Program-made: the position numbers and the translations under genes
Notes under the pieces: model-generated
Database searches by the model: none
The model's input: the letters and a program-made list of their open reading frames with translations, nothing else
What the model was told of the DNA's origin: nothing
Shown: piece after piece, positions 18,006 through 26,595 of the stretch
Position numbering within the stretch: position 1 is the stretch's first letter
How the letters are laid out: each line of letters opens with the position of its first letter
Source of the DNA: Streptomyces varsoviensis
GTDB taxonomy: Bacteria > Actinomycetota > Actinomycetes > Streptomycetales > Streptomycetaceae
Length of the DNA stretch: 64,000 nucleotides
Direction of reading: 5' to 3'
Assembly (NCBI RefSeq): GCF_000718635.1
Contig: NZ_JOBF01000025.1
Coordinates: 36,572 to 100,571 of the forward strand

Positions 18006-20231
18006 TCAGTGGCAGACGGCGAGCGCGTCGAGCGCCACCGCGCCCTGGCCGCGTTCGAGCACCATCAGCGGGTTGATGTCGAGTTCGGCGAGGCTGTCGC
18101 CCAGTTCGAGGGCCATGCGCTGGACGCGCAGCACGACTTCGACGAGCGCGTCGACATCGGCGGGCGGCGCGCCGCGCACGCCGTCGAGGAGGGCGCGGCC
18201 GCGCAGTTCGCCGAGCATCGCGCGGGCCTGGTCCTCGCCGAACGGTGGTACGCGCACCGCCGCGTCGCGCAGCACTTCCACCAGTACGCCGCCGAGGCCG
18301 ACGGTGACGGTGGGGCCGAAGAGGCTGTCGGAGGTGACGCCGACGACCATTTCGACGCCGCGCGCGACCATCTGGCAGACGAGCACACCGTCGAGCGGCA
18401 CCCCTTCGTAGCGGGCGATGTCGGTGAGCTCGCGATAGGCGTCCCGGACCTGGCTGGCGGAGGTCAGGCCGACCTTGACCAGGCCGAGTTCGCTCTTGTG
18501 GGCGAGTCCCGGCCCGGACGCCTTCATGACGACGGGATAGCCCACCAGGCCGGCCGCCCGCACGGCCGCCGCCGCGCTCGTCACCAACTGCTCGCGTGGT
18601 ACGCGAATGCCGTACGCGCGCAGCAACTGCTTCGCGGAGTGCTCGCTGAGCTGCTCGCCCGGGCGCATGAGCGCCTGCGCCTTGCGCGCGGAGGGGGAGA
18701 GCGTGCGCGGGGCGTCCTCGAAGGGGGAGTGGTAGTCCGCGGTGAAGCGGTGGTGGCCCAGGTAGGCGCGGACGGCGGTGATGCAGTTGGCGAAGGTGCG
18801 GAAGGTGGCGACGCGGGAGGAGCCGAGGAGGGTGGTGCGGTAGGCGTCCTCGGTGCCGACGGGGGACCCCCACACCACGCACACCAGCTTGTCGGTCTGT
18901 TCCGCCGCGTCCACCAGGTCCTGCGCGAGTTTGTCGCTCATGGGCGGGAAGGGGCCGGTGATCGGGCAGATGAGGACGCCGACGGAGGGGTCGGCGAGGA
19001 TCGCGTCGATGATCTTGCGGCCGCGCCAGTCGCCCACGGGGTGGCCGCCGTTGTCGACCGGGTTCGCGACGCTGAGGTAGTCGGGTATCCACTGGTGCAG
19101 CTCGGCCTGTTTCGCCGCGCCGAGGGTCGGGAGTTGGAGCCCGGCGGCGGTCGCCAGGTCCGAGAAGTGCGCGCCCGTGCCGCCCGAGATCGAATACACC
19201 ACGACGCCGTCGGCGCGCGGTGGCCGGGCACGGGCGAGCAGGGCGGCGGTGTCCTGGAGTTCGTCGAGCCCGTCGACGCGGATCACGCCGAACTGCCGCA
19301 TGGCGGCGTCCACCACCTCGTCCGCGCCGGTGAGTTTGCCGGTGTGGGAGGCGGCCATCCGGGCGCCGGCCTGCGTGCGGCCGACCTTGACGGCGACCAC
19401 CGGCACCTTGTTGCGGGCGGCCCGGTCGGCGGCGAGGAGGAAGCCGCGGCCGTCCTTGAGCCCTTCCACATACGCGGCGATGGCGCCGACCTCGGGGCAG
19501 GTGGCGAAGTAGGAGATGAAGTCCGCCGTCTCCAGGTCCGCCTCGTTGCCGGTGGGGGCCCAGTGGGAGAGCCGGATGCCGAGTTCCTGGAGGGTGAAGA
19601 CGGGGCGGCCCTGGTGGCCTGACTGGGTGATGAGGGCGATGGCGGGGCCGTCGAGGTCGTCGCGGAACCTCTCGAAGGCGTTGAGGTTGGTGTTCGGTCC
19701 GAGGAGGCGGATTCCGGAGCGTTCGACGGCGGCGGCCAGCCGTTGTTGGGCGGCCGCGCCCGCCTCGCCGGTCTCGGCGAAGCCGGAGGCGAAGGCGACG
19801 GCGAAGCGCACTTTGGACTCGCCGAGTTCCTCGATGACGGGGGTCGGGTCGCCGACGAGGAGTACGGCCAGGTCGACCTCTTCGGGGAGGTCGGCGACGC
19901 TCGGATGGCAGGGGAGGCCGAAGACGCTGGTACGGGTGGGGTGCACGGGGTGGAGCCGGGCTCCGACGCGCTCGGCCCAGGCGATGAGCTGCCGGGTGAT
20001 GCCGGTGTTGGGGCGCCCCTCGGCGTCGGAGGCGCCGACGACGGCCACGGAGGAGGGACGGAAGAAGCGGTCCAGGTCGGGTACGTCCGAGTGCAGGGCC
20101 CGGCCGCTGACATCCACGTCCTCGGCCGGTGCGGCCCTGCCGTGGACGGCGGGCGCCGCCTGCTCCCCGCAGGCCAGCACGCGGGCCGTACGGGAGGTGG
20201 TGGTGAGGGTGCCGTGAGTCGATCCAAGCAT
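18006..20231 (-). CDS. ADP-forming acyl-CoA synthetase (acetate-CoA ligase family), fused alpha-beta
   Basis: 741 aa. The order is an N-terminal extension (~45 aa), a CoA-binding Rossmann domain (SVAVVGASDAEGRPN), succinyl-CoA-ligase-like domains with the phospho-histidine motif AASHTGKLTGAD, and a C-terminal ATP-grasp domain (GYPVVMKASGPGLAHKSELG). It makes an acyl-CoA from acid, ATP and CoA, or runs in reverse to conserve energy, through a phosphohistidine. The ATG at 20231 is preferred over an in-frame TTG at 20261, which would lie only 5 bp from operator 4. It heads the minus-strand operon and is divergent from the DoxX-like gene. Confidence 0.87.
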   Translation of the reverse strand: MLGSTHGTLTTTSRTARVLACGEQAAPAVHGRAAPAEDVDVSGRALHSDVPDLDRFFRPSSVAVVGASDAEGRPNTGITRQLIAWAERVGARLHPVHPTRTSVFGLPCHPSVADLPEEVDLAVLLVGDPTPVIEELGESKVRFAVAFASGFAETGEAGAAAQQRLAAAVERSGIRLLGPNTNLNAFERFRDDLDGPAIALITQSGHQGRPVFTLQELGIRLSHWAPTGNEADLETADFISYFATCPEVGAIAAYVEGLKDGRGFLLAADRAARNKVPVVAVKVGRTQAGARMAASHTGKLTGADEVVDAAMRQFGVIRVDGLDELQDTAALLARARPPRADGVVVYSISGGTGAHFSDLATAAGLQLPTLGAAKQAELHQWIPDYLSVANPVDNGGHPVGDWRGRKIIDAILADPSVGVLICPITGPFPPMSDKLAQDLVDAAEQTDKLVCVVWGSPVGTEDAYRTTLLGSSRVATFRTFANCITAVRAYLGHHRFTADYHSPFEDAPRTLSPSARKAQALMRPGEQLSEHSAKQLLRAYGIRVPREQLVTSAAAAVRAAGLVGYPVVMKASGPGLAHKSELGLVKVGLTSASQVRDAYRELTDIARYEGVPLDGVLVCQMVARGVEMVVGVTSDSLFGPTVTVGLGGVLVEVLRDAAVRVPPFGEDQARAMLGELRGRALLDGVRGAPPADVDALVEVVLRVQRMALELGDSLAELDINPLMVLERGQGAVALDALAVCH

Positions 20232-20266
20232 CGTTCTCGCCCACTCCTGCTCGATGGCCAACTTAG

Positions 20267-20281
20267 CTGACGCCTAGTCAG
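20267..20281. promoter_or_regulatory. Regulon operator 4
   Basis: CTGACGCCTAGTCAG, 35 bp upstream of the ADP-forming synthetase ATG. It is the first of three operators in this divergent promoter region. Confidence 0.78.
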
Positions 20282-20290
20282 GTTACTGAA

Positions 20291-20305
20291 CTGACGCTGC
20301 GTCAG
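20291..20305. promoter_or_regulatory. Regulon operator 5
   Basis: CTGACGCTGCGTCAG, with perfect 6-bp arms. Its centre is 24 bp from the centre of operator 4, slightly more than two helical turns, which would allow two repressor dimers to bind side by side. Confidence 0.82.
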
Positions 20306-20372
20306 GAATGGGGTTGCACTGGAAAGAGATCCGAGCCTAGCCCCTTGCGTAACCCCTTACCCATCCGTTGAA

Positions 20373-20387
20373 CTGACGTACCGTCAG
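20373..20387. promoter_or_regulatory. Regulon operator 6
   Basis: CTGACGTACCGTCAG, with perfect arms, 64 bp upstream of the DoxX-like gene and followed by AAAAT. It probably controls the plus-strand unit. Confidence 0.82.
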
Positions 20388-20451
20388 AAAATCGGGGGAG
20401 CGCGGGGAACGGCAGGGACACGAGGAGCGGTAGAAAGCAGAAGGGCGGGCG

Positions 20452-20904
20452 ATGCAGACGATCTGGCTCAGCGGGGCCGAATGGCTCGCGGTGCTGCGTA
20501 TCGGCCTCGGGCTGTGGTGGCTGGAGAGCTGGCGACACAAGGACAAGAAGGGCTGGTTCGAGCGCGGTACGGGCATCGCGTGGGCCGCCGACGTGGCGGG
20601 CAAGCACCGCTGGGGGTTCGTACGGACCGGGTTCGAGAAGGTCGTGAGCCCCCGGCCCAAGGCCATGGCGTACATCGTCGTCTACGCCGAACTCGCCCTC
20701 GGGCTGGGCCTCGTCGTCGGACTCCTCACGCCCATAGCGCTCATAGGCGGCCTGCTGCTCAATCTGCTCTACCTCGTCCTCATGGTCCACGACTGGGCCG
20801 AGCAGGGCCAGAACGCGATGATGGCGCTCATATCGCTCGTCGCGCTCCTCGCCATGAGCTGGCAGACCTGGTCCCTCGACGACGTGATGGGGTTGTTCCT
20901 ATGA
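20452..20904 (+). CDS. DoxX/DoxD-like small membrane protein
   Basis: 150 aa. An N-terminal helix, LAVLRIGLGLWWLESWRH, is followed by a charged loop and three further membrane segments (YIVVYAELALGLGLVVGLL, IALIGGLLLNLLYLVL, MMALISLVALLAM). This is the DoxX-like layout found in quinone-linked or oxidative-stress membrane complexes, although the biochemical role of most members is unknown. Its stop overlaps the start of the DUF35 gene (ATGA). Its place behind operator 6 ties it to the catabolic regulon, perhaps as an electron-transfer or membrane anchor component. Confidence 0.78.
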   Translation: MQTIWLSGAEWLAVLRIGLGLWWLESWRHKDKKGWFERGTGIAWAADVAGKHRWGFVRTGFEKVVSPRPKAMAYIVVYAELALGLGLVVGLLTPIALIGGLLLNLLYLVLMVHDWAEQGQNAMMALISLVALLAMSWQTWSLDDVMGLFL

Positions 20905-21314
20905 GCGCCGCGCGCTTCGACCTGCCCGAGACCGACGCCTTCACCCGCCCCTACTGGGACGCGGCGGCCGAGGGCCGGCTGCTGATCCGCCGTTGTGCCG
21001 CCTGCTCGGCGGCGCACCACTACCCGCGCGAGTTCTGTCCCCGCTGCTGGAGCGAGGACGTCCACTGGGGGGAGGCGAGCGGCCGGGCCGTCCTCTACAC
21101 CTGGTCCGTGGTCCACCTGAACGACCTGCCGCCCTTCGGCGAGCGCGTGCCCTACACCGCGGCCGTCGTCGACCTGGCCGAAGGCCCCCGGATGATGACC
21201 GAGGTCGTCGACTGCCCGGAGGGGGAGCTGCGGGTCGGGATGGAACTGCGGGCCCGGTTCCGTACGGAGCCCGGCGAACCCCCGGTGGCAGTGCCCGTCT
21301 TCCGCCCCTGTTGA
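20901..21314 (+). CDS. DUF35 protein: zinc ribbon plus OB-fold, acyl-CoA binding partner
   Basis: 137 aa. The rubredoxin-like zinc ribbon CAACSAAHHYPREFCPRC lies at about residues 33-50. The OB-fold half contains GRAVLYTWSVVH and PYTAAVVDL. Proteins of this family pair with thiolase-fold enzymes; the best-studied case is the DUF35 domain of ChsH2, which binds the aldolase Ltp2. It overlaps the DoxX-like gene by 4 bp. Its likely partner is the thiolase at 23061-24263, with the GNAT and PNPOx genes in between. The pairing is inference. Confidence 0.85.
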   Translation: MSAARFDLPETDAFTRPYWDAAAEGRLLIRRCAACSAAHHYPREFCPRCWSEDVHWGEASGRAVLYTWSVVHLNDLPPFGERVPYTAAVVDLAEGPRMMTEVVDCPEGELRVGMELRARFRTEPGEPPVAVPVFRPC

Positions 21315-21396
21315 ATGCGGTACAGATGGTGGAGTCCGGGAGCGTCGAGGACCGAGCGACGGGCGTCGGGGCGCGACGGGGTGGGAGTGCACGAAG

Positions 21397-22020
21397 ATGG
21401 CGAACACGACGGCGGCGGACCCGCTGCACCCGGCTGACCTGCGAGGCTACGGCCTGCGACTGCGCACATGGGAGTACGCGGACGCACCCATAGCGCTGCG
21501 GGGCTTCACCGACCCCGAGTTCCTGCGCTGGAACACGCCGCTCGTCCCGGTCCGGGACGAGGCCGGCGCCCGCGACTTCATACGCGCCCGCTTCGAGGGC
21601 TGGGAGCGAGGCGACACCGCGACCTACGCCGTCACCGAGGACGACCAGATCGTGGGGCAGGTGGCCCTCAACCTCATCAACCGCACCTTCTCCAACGCGC
21701 GCGTCGGCTACTGGGTGCTCGCCGAGGCGCGGGGCCGGGGCGTCGCCGCCCGTGCGCTGGAGCTGTGCAGCCGGTGGGCCTTCAGCGAGGTCGGCCTCCA
21801 CCGGCTCGAACTGGGGCACGCGCTGGGCAACACCCCGTCCTGCCGGGTCGCGGCCCGCTGCGGGTACGCGTACGAGGGCACCCTGCGCGGTGCCATGTTC
21901 GAGGCGGGCCAGAAGGACGCCTTCCGGGACGTCCACCTCCACGCGCGGCTCGCCACCGACCCGCTTCCGGACGCCTTCTCGGAGCCGGCCGCCGCGACGG
22001 GCGCGGGGGCGGGGGCCTGA
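21397..22020 (+). CDS. GNAT acetyltransferase, RimJ/RimL type
   Basis: 207 aa. The acetyl-CoA-binding motif A is seen as YWVLAEARGRGVAARAL, preceded by VGQVALNLINRTF and followed by LGHALGNTPSCRVAARCGYAYEG. It transfers acetyl to a protein N-terminus or a small amine. The last ~15 residues are a low-complexity Ala/Gly tail. It lies between catabolic genes without an operator of its own and is probably an unrelated resident gene. Confidence 0.85.
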   Translation: MANTTAADPLHPADLRGYGLRLRTWEYADAPIALRGFTDPEFLRWNTPLVPVRDEAGARDFIRARFEGWERGDTATYAVTEDDQIVGQVALNLINRTFSNARVGYWVLAEARGRGVAARALELCSRWAFSEVGLHRLELGHALGNTPSCRVAARCGYAYEGTLRGAMFEAGQKDAFRDVHLHARLATDPLPDAFSEPAAATGAGAGA

Positions 22021-22105
22021 GACGGAGCGCGTGGGGACGGGTGCCTGAGGGGGAGGCGCGCGGGTCCGGTGCCTGAGACGGAGGGGACGCGGGGGCGAGT
22101 GGGCG

Positions 22106-22912
22106 TCAGGGCCAGAGGAGTTCGGTGGTCCAGCCGGTGTCCGTACGGCGGTAGTTGAGGCGTACGTGGCGGCGGTGGGCGTCGCCCTGGAAGAACTCGA
22201 CCTCGGTCGGGGACAGCACGTAGAGCGTCCAACTGTCCACTTGGGCATTCGGTTCGCGCTGCGCGCGTTCCCAGGCCGCGGCGGATGCCTCCGCCAGCTC
22301 GCGGTACGAGCCGAGGACGTCGCTCTGCCGGCCGACGAGGGCCGACGCCAGGGAGCCCGTGGAACGGCGGCGCAGGTCGGCCGCGCTCTCCTCGGGGCCG
22401 GCGGCGGTCACCGTTCCCCGGACGCGCACCTGGCGGCCGAGAGCCGCCCAGTAGAACCCGAGCGCGGCTTCGGGCCGCGCGGCCAGGTCGCGGCCCTTGC
22501 GGCTCGTGCGGTGGGAGCCGAAGTGCCAGCCGCGCTCGTCGGCGTCGTGCAGCATCACGATCCGTACGGACGGTGAGCCCGACGCGTCCGCGGTCGCCAG
22601 TGTCATCGTGTGCGGCTCGGGCTGCCCTGCCTCGGCGGCCTCGCGCAGCCAGCGCTGGAAGAGGGGGAGGGGCGCGTCGGGGGCCGTGGCGGGGTCGAAG
22701 GGCGGCAGTTCGCCCTCCCACACGCGCAGGGAGCGCAAGAGGGCGCGGAACTCCTCCTGCCCGCCCGCGTTCCGCTCCGCCCGCCCTTCTGCCCGCTCTT
22801 CCGCCCTTTGCTCAGAGTGCTGCTCCGACTGCTGCTCTGGGTGCTGGTCCGGCTGTGGCAGCGGCCGCTGTTCCGTCTGTCGTTGATTCGGTTCGGGGTT
22901 TCCGGTGGTCAT
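22106..22912 (-). CDS. Pyridoxamine 5'-phosphate oxidase family protein
   Basis: 268 aa. The FMN split-barrel domain starts near residue 60. It carries PHTMTLATADASGSPSVRIVM, GWHFGSHRTSRKGRDLA and the C-terminal VEFFQGDAHRRHVRLNYRR, the substrate-binding end of PdxH-type enzymes. About 45 residues rich in Gln, Glu and Pro precede it. It may oxidise PNP/PMP to PLP or be a flavin-dependent paralogue. The ATG at 22912 (MTTGNP) is preferred over one three codons earlier. Confidence 0.82.
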   Translation of the reverse strand: MTTGNPEPNQRQTEQRPLPQPDQHPEQQSEQHSEQRAEERAEGRAERNAGGQEEFRALLRSLRVWEGELPPFDPATAPDAPLPLFQRWLREAAEAGQPEPHTMTLATADASGSPSVRIVMLHDADERGWHFGSHRTSRKGRDLAARPEAALGFYWAALGRQVRVRGTVTAAGPEESAADLRRRSTGSLASALVGRQSDVLGSYRELAEASAAAWERAQREPNAQVDSWTLYVLSPTEVEFFQGDAHRRHVRLNYRRTDTGWTTELLWP

Positions 22913-23013
22913 GCGCACCATCTAAGCAACGGTGGCGGCGGAGACGACCGAGGCGGGCGTGAAGGCCGGCGGAGATAACGGCAGGGAATGGAGATAGATA
23001 GCGGCAGGGAAAA

Positions 23014-23039
23014 AGGTTTGGATCGGTGGGAGCAACTGA
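23014..23039 (+). repeat. 26-bp dispersed repeat, copy A
   Basis: Matches 26529-26554 at 23 of 26 positions (core GGTTTGGATCG then GGGAGC). It lies just beyond the 3' end of the thiolase gene and upstream of the PNPOx gene. Function unknown. Confidence 0.6.
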
Positions 23040-23060
23040 TAGAGGGCGCGAACCGCGGGT

Positions 23061-24263
23061 TCACCCCCGGCCCAGGACCACCGTCCCCGAGGAGCAGAAC
23101 CAGCCGCCCGTACCGGAGGCCACCGCGACCTCCGGGAGCCGGCCTCCGGCCTTGCGGACCTGGCGGCCCTCGCCCGCCTCGCCCCGCAGTTGCCGTACCG
23201 CCTCGACCAGGAGGAACAGCCCCCGCATGCCGGGGTGGCAGGCGGAGAGTCCGCCGCCGTCGGTGTTGACGGGCAGTTCGCCGCCGAGGGTGAGCCGGCC
23301 CTTCTCGGCGAAGGCGCCGCCCTCGCCCTTGCCGCAGAACCCGAGGTCTTCCAGGGTGACGAGCGTCATGTAGGTGAAGGCGTCGTACAGCTCGGCCACG
23401 TCGACGTCGCCCGGCCCGACGCCCGCCCGTTCGAAGGCCGCGCGGCCCGAGACGGCGGCCGGGGAGACGGTGAAGTCGTCCCACTGGGACATCGAGGTGT
23501 GCGAGACGGCGGTCCCCGAGCCCAGGACCCATACGGGGGCCTTCGCGGTGTCGGGGACGTACTCCTCGGCCGCGAGCAGGACCGCGCAGCCGCCGTCGGA
23601 CCGTATGCAGCAGTGCAGCTTGGTGAAGGGGTCGGCGATCATGGGGCCGCCGAGGACGTCGTCGACGGTGATGGGGGCGCGGTACATCGCGTCGGGGTTG
23701 TGCGCGGCGTTGGCGCGCGCCTGCACGGCGATGTCGGCCAACTGCTCCAGGGTCGTGCCGTATTCGTGCATGTGGCGGCGGGCGGCCATCGCGTACTTGG
23801 CGATGAGCGTGTGCCCGTAGGGGACCTCGAACTGGAGGGGCCCGCGGGCGCCGAAGGAGAGGTTCGAGGTGCGCCGCCCGGCCTTGATGTCGGCCCGGGC
23901 CGTGGACCCGTACACGAGGAGTACGGCGTTGGCGTGGCCCGCCGCGATGGCGTCGGCGGCGTGTGCGGCCATGACTTCCCAGGTGGAGCCGCCGACCGAG
24001 GTGGAGTCCGTCCAGGTGGGCCGCAGCCCCAGGTATTCGGCGACCTCTACGGGGGCGAGCGTGCCCAGCCCCGCCGAGGCCAGGCCGTCGATGACCGAGC
24101 GGTCGAGCCCGGAGTCCGCGAGGGCGCGGCGGGCGGCCTGGGCGTGCAGGGCGTAGGGGGTGGCTTCGTCGACGCGCCCGCAGTCGGCGAGTGCGACGCC
24201 GACGACGGCGACCTTGCGGCGGCCTGTTGTGACTGCTGAGGCCCCTGAAGTGCCTGGTGTCAT
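23061..24263 (-). CDS. SCP-x/lipid-transfer-type thiolase-fold enzyme
   Basis: 400 aa. The N-terminal half reads TDSTSVGGSTWEVMAAHAADAI where active thiolases have the nucleophilic NxxCxxG. Ser or Val occupies the Cys position, so a classical thiolase mechanism is doubtful. The C-terminal half has VAELYDAFTYM and GGGLSACHPGM, which keeps a histidine. Such proteins act as thiolases or aldolases on branched side chains and usually need a DUF35 partner. The ATG lies only 4 bp from operator 7 and no ribosome binding site is visible, so the mRNA may be leaderless. Confidence 0.83.
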   Translation of the reverse strand: MTPGTSGASAVTTGRRKVAVVGVALADCGRVDEATPYALHAQAARRALADSGLDRSVIDGLASAGLGTLAPVEVAEYLGLRPTWTDSTSVGGSTWEVMAAHAADAIAAGHANAVLLVYGSTARADIKAGRRTSNLSFGARGPLQFEVPYGHTLIAKYAMAARRHMHEYGTTLEQLADIAVQARANAAHNPDAMYRAPITVDDVLGGPMIADPFTKLHCCIRSDGGCAVLLAAEEYVPDTAKAPVWVLGSGTAVSHTSMSQWDDFTVSPAAVSGRAAFERAGVGPGDVDVAELYDAFTYMTLVTLEDLGFCGKGEGGAFAEKGRLTLGGELPVNTDGGGLSACHPGMRGLFLLVEAVRQLRGEAGEGRQVRKAGGRLPEVAVASGTGGWFCSSGTVVLGRG

Positions 24264-24267
24264 AAAT

Positions 24268-24282
24268 CTGACGGTACATCAG
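24268..24282. promoter_or_regulatory. Regulon operator 7
   Basis: CTGACGGTACATCAG, 4 bp upstream of the thiolase ATG. One mismatch in the right arm; preceded by AAAT. Confidence 0.77.
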
Positions 24283-24361
24283 GTATGGGCCGCGGTGGCA
24301 CCCCGCGTCACCCACTGAATCACCCTCTCGACCCTAGGAAAGTCCGCTCCCCGTCCCTACC

Positions 24362-24376
24362 ATGACGGCCCGTCAG
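24362..24376. promoter_or_regulatory. Regulon operator 8
   Basis: ATGACGGCCCGTCAG, 19 bp upstream of the ACAD start. Only the outermost base differs from consensus. Confidence 0.77.
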
Positions 24377-24395
24377 AAACGGGAGGAGTCCGCCG

Positions 24396-25847
24396 ATGGA
24401 TGCCGCGTTCACCGAGGAGCAGGACGAGATCCGCCGCACACTGCGCGAACTGCTGGCCAAACGGTGCGGGCCGGACGAGGTCAAGGCCGCGGTCCGCACG
24501 GAGGCCGGATACGACGAGAGGCTGTGGCGGCAGCTCGCCGAACAGCTCGGACTGCCGGGGCTGGCGATCCCCCAGGAGTACGGCGGCGTCGGCTGCGGCC
24601 CTACCGAACTGGCGCTGGCCTGCGAGGAGACCGGCCGGGCGCTGCTGCCCTCGCCCCTGCTGGCCACCGCCGCCCTCGCCGCGCCCCTCCTCGCCGAACT
24701 CGGTACGGACGCCCAGCGCGCCGAGTTGCTGCCGCGCCTCGCCGACGGCGGCCTGACCGCCACGCTCGCCGTGCCGGACGGCGCCCTGACCGCCGCCCTC
24801 GGGCTCACCGGCCCCAACGACGGCGACTGGGCCGGCGGCGGCCGCGCGGGCGGCGTGCAGGCGCGCCCGTACGAGGACGGCTGGCGGCTGTACGGGCAGG
24901 CCGAGCAGGTGCTCGACGGGCACAGCGCCGGCCTGCTGATCGTGGCCGCGCACGCCGGCGGATACGCCCGCAGCCGCACGCTCCTGTTCCTGGTACGGGC
25001 CGAGGACGGGGCCACAGGGGCATCGGCCGCGCGGCCTCGCCGAGGGACCGCGCCGGATCGCGCCATACGGGCCGGGGGCGCGCCCGGGGCGCGAGCCAGG
25101 ACCGGCCCCACGCCCACCGCGAACCTGCCAGGGCTGGCCCGTACGCGCCTGACAGCGCTGGACGAGACGCGGCCCCAGGCCCGTATCGAACTCCGCGACA
25201 CCCCCGCCGAACTGCTCGGCGCCGGCGACGAGGCGGACGTACCGGCGGCGCTCGCCCGGCTGGGCGGCGGCCTCGGCGCCGTGCTCGCCGCGGAGGCCGT
25301 CGGAGCGGCCGACCGGGCGCTGGCGCGCACCCTCGAATACGTACGGGAGCGGGAGCAGTTCGGCCGGCCGATCGGCTCCTTCCAGGCGGTCAAACACCGC
25401 CTGGCGGACCTGTACGTAGAGGTCCAGGCGGCCCGCTCGGCGGCCTACTACGCGGCGTGGGCCGTGGGCCGGGCGGACGCCGAACCCGGCGCCGGCGGGC
25501 TCGCGCTCGCGCAGGCGCTCCAGGCGCTGCGGACGGTCGCGGGGGAGACGGTGCAGTTGCACGGCGGCATCGGCTTCACCTGGGAGCACGACGCGCACCT
25601 CTACTTCAAACGCGCCGCCGGTGACGAGTCGCTCTTCGGGCCCGTGCACCGGCTGCGGGCGCGCGCCGCGGAGCTGGCCGGGCTGTTCACGCCGGACGCC
25701 GGGGCGGGGGCCGGGGTCGGGGGCGCCGCAGGAGATCCGGCCGGTCCGCAGCCCGGGGGCAGCCCATCAGCCGCAGGCCGCCCATCGCCCGCATCCGGCC
25801 CGGCGGGCCCGGACGCGGCCGCCGACGCCCCCGCCGTGGCCGTCTGA
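24396..25847 (+). CDS. Acyl-CoA dehydrogenase (short-subunit type) with low-complexity additions
   Basis: 483 aa. The ACAD helical N-terminus (MDAAFTEEQDEIRRTL), REREQFGRPIGSFQAVKH and VQLHGGIGFTWEHDAHLYFKR are clear. The latter two match the short-subunit class also seen at 6469-7431. Two additions make it longer than normal: an Arg/Ala/Gly-rich insertion at about residues 205-245 and a disordered Ala/Gly/Pro tail of ~50 residues. The ribosome binding site is GGGAGGAG. The stop overlaps the start of the Ddn-like gene (TGATG). It may pair with the 10691-11896 ACAD. Confidence 0.87.
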   Translation: MDAAFTEEQDEIRRTLRELLAKRCGPDEVKAAVRTEAGYDERLWRQLAEQLGLPGLAIPQEYGGVGCGPTELALACEETGRALLPSPLLATAALAAPLLAELGTDAQRAELLPRLADGGLTATLAVPDGALTAALGLTGPNDGDWAGGGRAGGVQARPYEDGWRLYGQAEQVLDGHSAGLLIVAAHAGGYARSRTLLFLVRAEDGATGASAARPRRGTAPDRAIRAGGAPGARARTGPTPTANLPGLARTRLTALDETRPQARIELRDTPAELLGAGDEADVPAALARLGGGLGAVLAAEAVGAADRALARTLEYVREREQFGRPIGSFQAVKHRLADLYVEVQAARSAAYYAAWAVGRADAEPGAGGLALAQALQALRTVAGETVQLHGGIGFTWEHDAHLYFKRAAGDESLFGPVHRLRARAAELAGLFTPDAGAGAGVGGAAGDPAGPQPGGSPSAAGRPSPASGPAGPDAAADAPAVAV

Positions 25848-26320
25848 TGGCGGCGCCCGGGGTACGACTCGTGCAGAAGGTGTCCGCCACCAAGACCTTC
25901 GCGAAGGTCGCCCCGTTCGTCATCCCCGCCATGGACCGCGCCGTGCACCGGCTCACACGGGGCAGAGTGCTGCTCAGCGCCCAGATGCTGCCCGGAGTGA
26001 TACTCACGGCGACCGGCGCCAGGAGCGGGCAGTCACGGAGTACGCCGCTGGCCTGTATGCCGCGGGACGACGGCACCTGGCTGCTCGTCGGCTCCAACTT
26101 CGGCCGGCCCGGCCACCCCGCCTGGACCGCGAATCTGCTGGCGCACCCGGAGGCGCGGGTGAGCTGGCAGGGGCAGGACATCGCCGTACGGGCCCGGCTG
26201 CTCGACGGGGCGGAGCGGGCGGCGGCGTGGGCGGCGGTGCTGGAGTTCTGGCCCCCGTACGCGAAGTACCAGGAGCGCGTGGACCGCGAGATCAGACTGT
26301 TCCGACTCGAACGGCGTTGA
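25847..26320 (+). CDS. Deazaflavin(F420)-dependent nitroreductase family protein (Ddn-like)
   Basis: 157 aa, about the usual length. The split-barrel signature TGARSGQSRSTPLACMPRDD is followed by WLLVGSNFGRPGHPAWTANLLAHPEARV, the segment that contacts F420 in Ddn/FDOR-A proteins. It should transfer hydride between F420 and an organic substrate such as an enone or quinone. It is translationally coupled to the ACAD upstream. Its F420 supply depends on genes such as fbiC at 53751. The last codons and the stop form the first unit of a 20-bp tandem repeat. Confidence 0.85.
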   Translation: MAAPGVRLVQKVSATKTFAKVAPFVIPAMDRAVHRLTRGRVLLSAQMLPGVILTATGARSGQSRSTPLACMPRDDGTWLLVGSNFGRPGHPAWTANLLAHPEARVSWQGQDIAVRARLLDGAERAAAWAAVLEFWPPYAKYQERVDREIRLFRLERR

Positions 26321-26420
26321 TCCGACTCGGACGGCGTTGATCCGACTCGAACGGCGCTGATCCGACTCGAACGGCGCTGATCCGACTCGGACGGCGCTGT
26401 TCCGACTGGAACGGCGCTGA
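26301..26420 (+). repeat. 20-bp tandem repeat, six copies in register
   Basis: Six contiguous 20-bp units based on TCCGACTCGAACGGCGTTGA, with one to three differences each. The first unit contains the last codons and the TGA stop of the Ddn-like gene. Confidence 0.93.
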
Positions 26421-26528
26421 GCGTTCCGCCGGGGGAGACCGGAGGAGACCGGAGGAAAAGCGACGACGGCGGCGGAACCGTCCGCGGGTGCGGTGCACCA
26501 TGGTCGGCCGCGAAAAGGACCGCGATCG

Positions 26529-26554
26529 AGGTTTGGATCGTCGGGAGCGACTGA
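26529..26554 (+). repeat. 26-bp dispersed repeat, copy B
   Basis: Matches copy A at 23014-23039 at 23 of 26 positions. It lies between the tandem repeats and the convergent terminator. Confidence 0.6.
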
Positions 26555-26595
26555 GGTGCGCGATTGTTTTCGGCTGCCTATATGTCGTCCGGATG

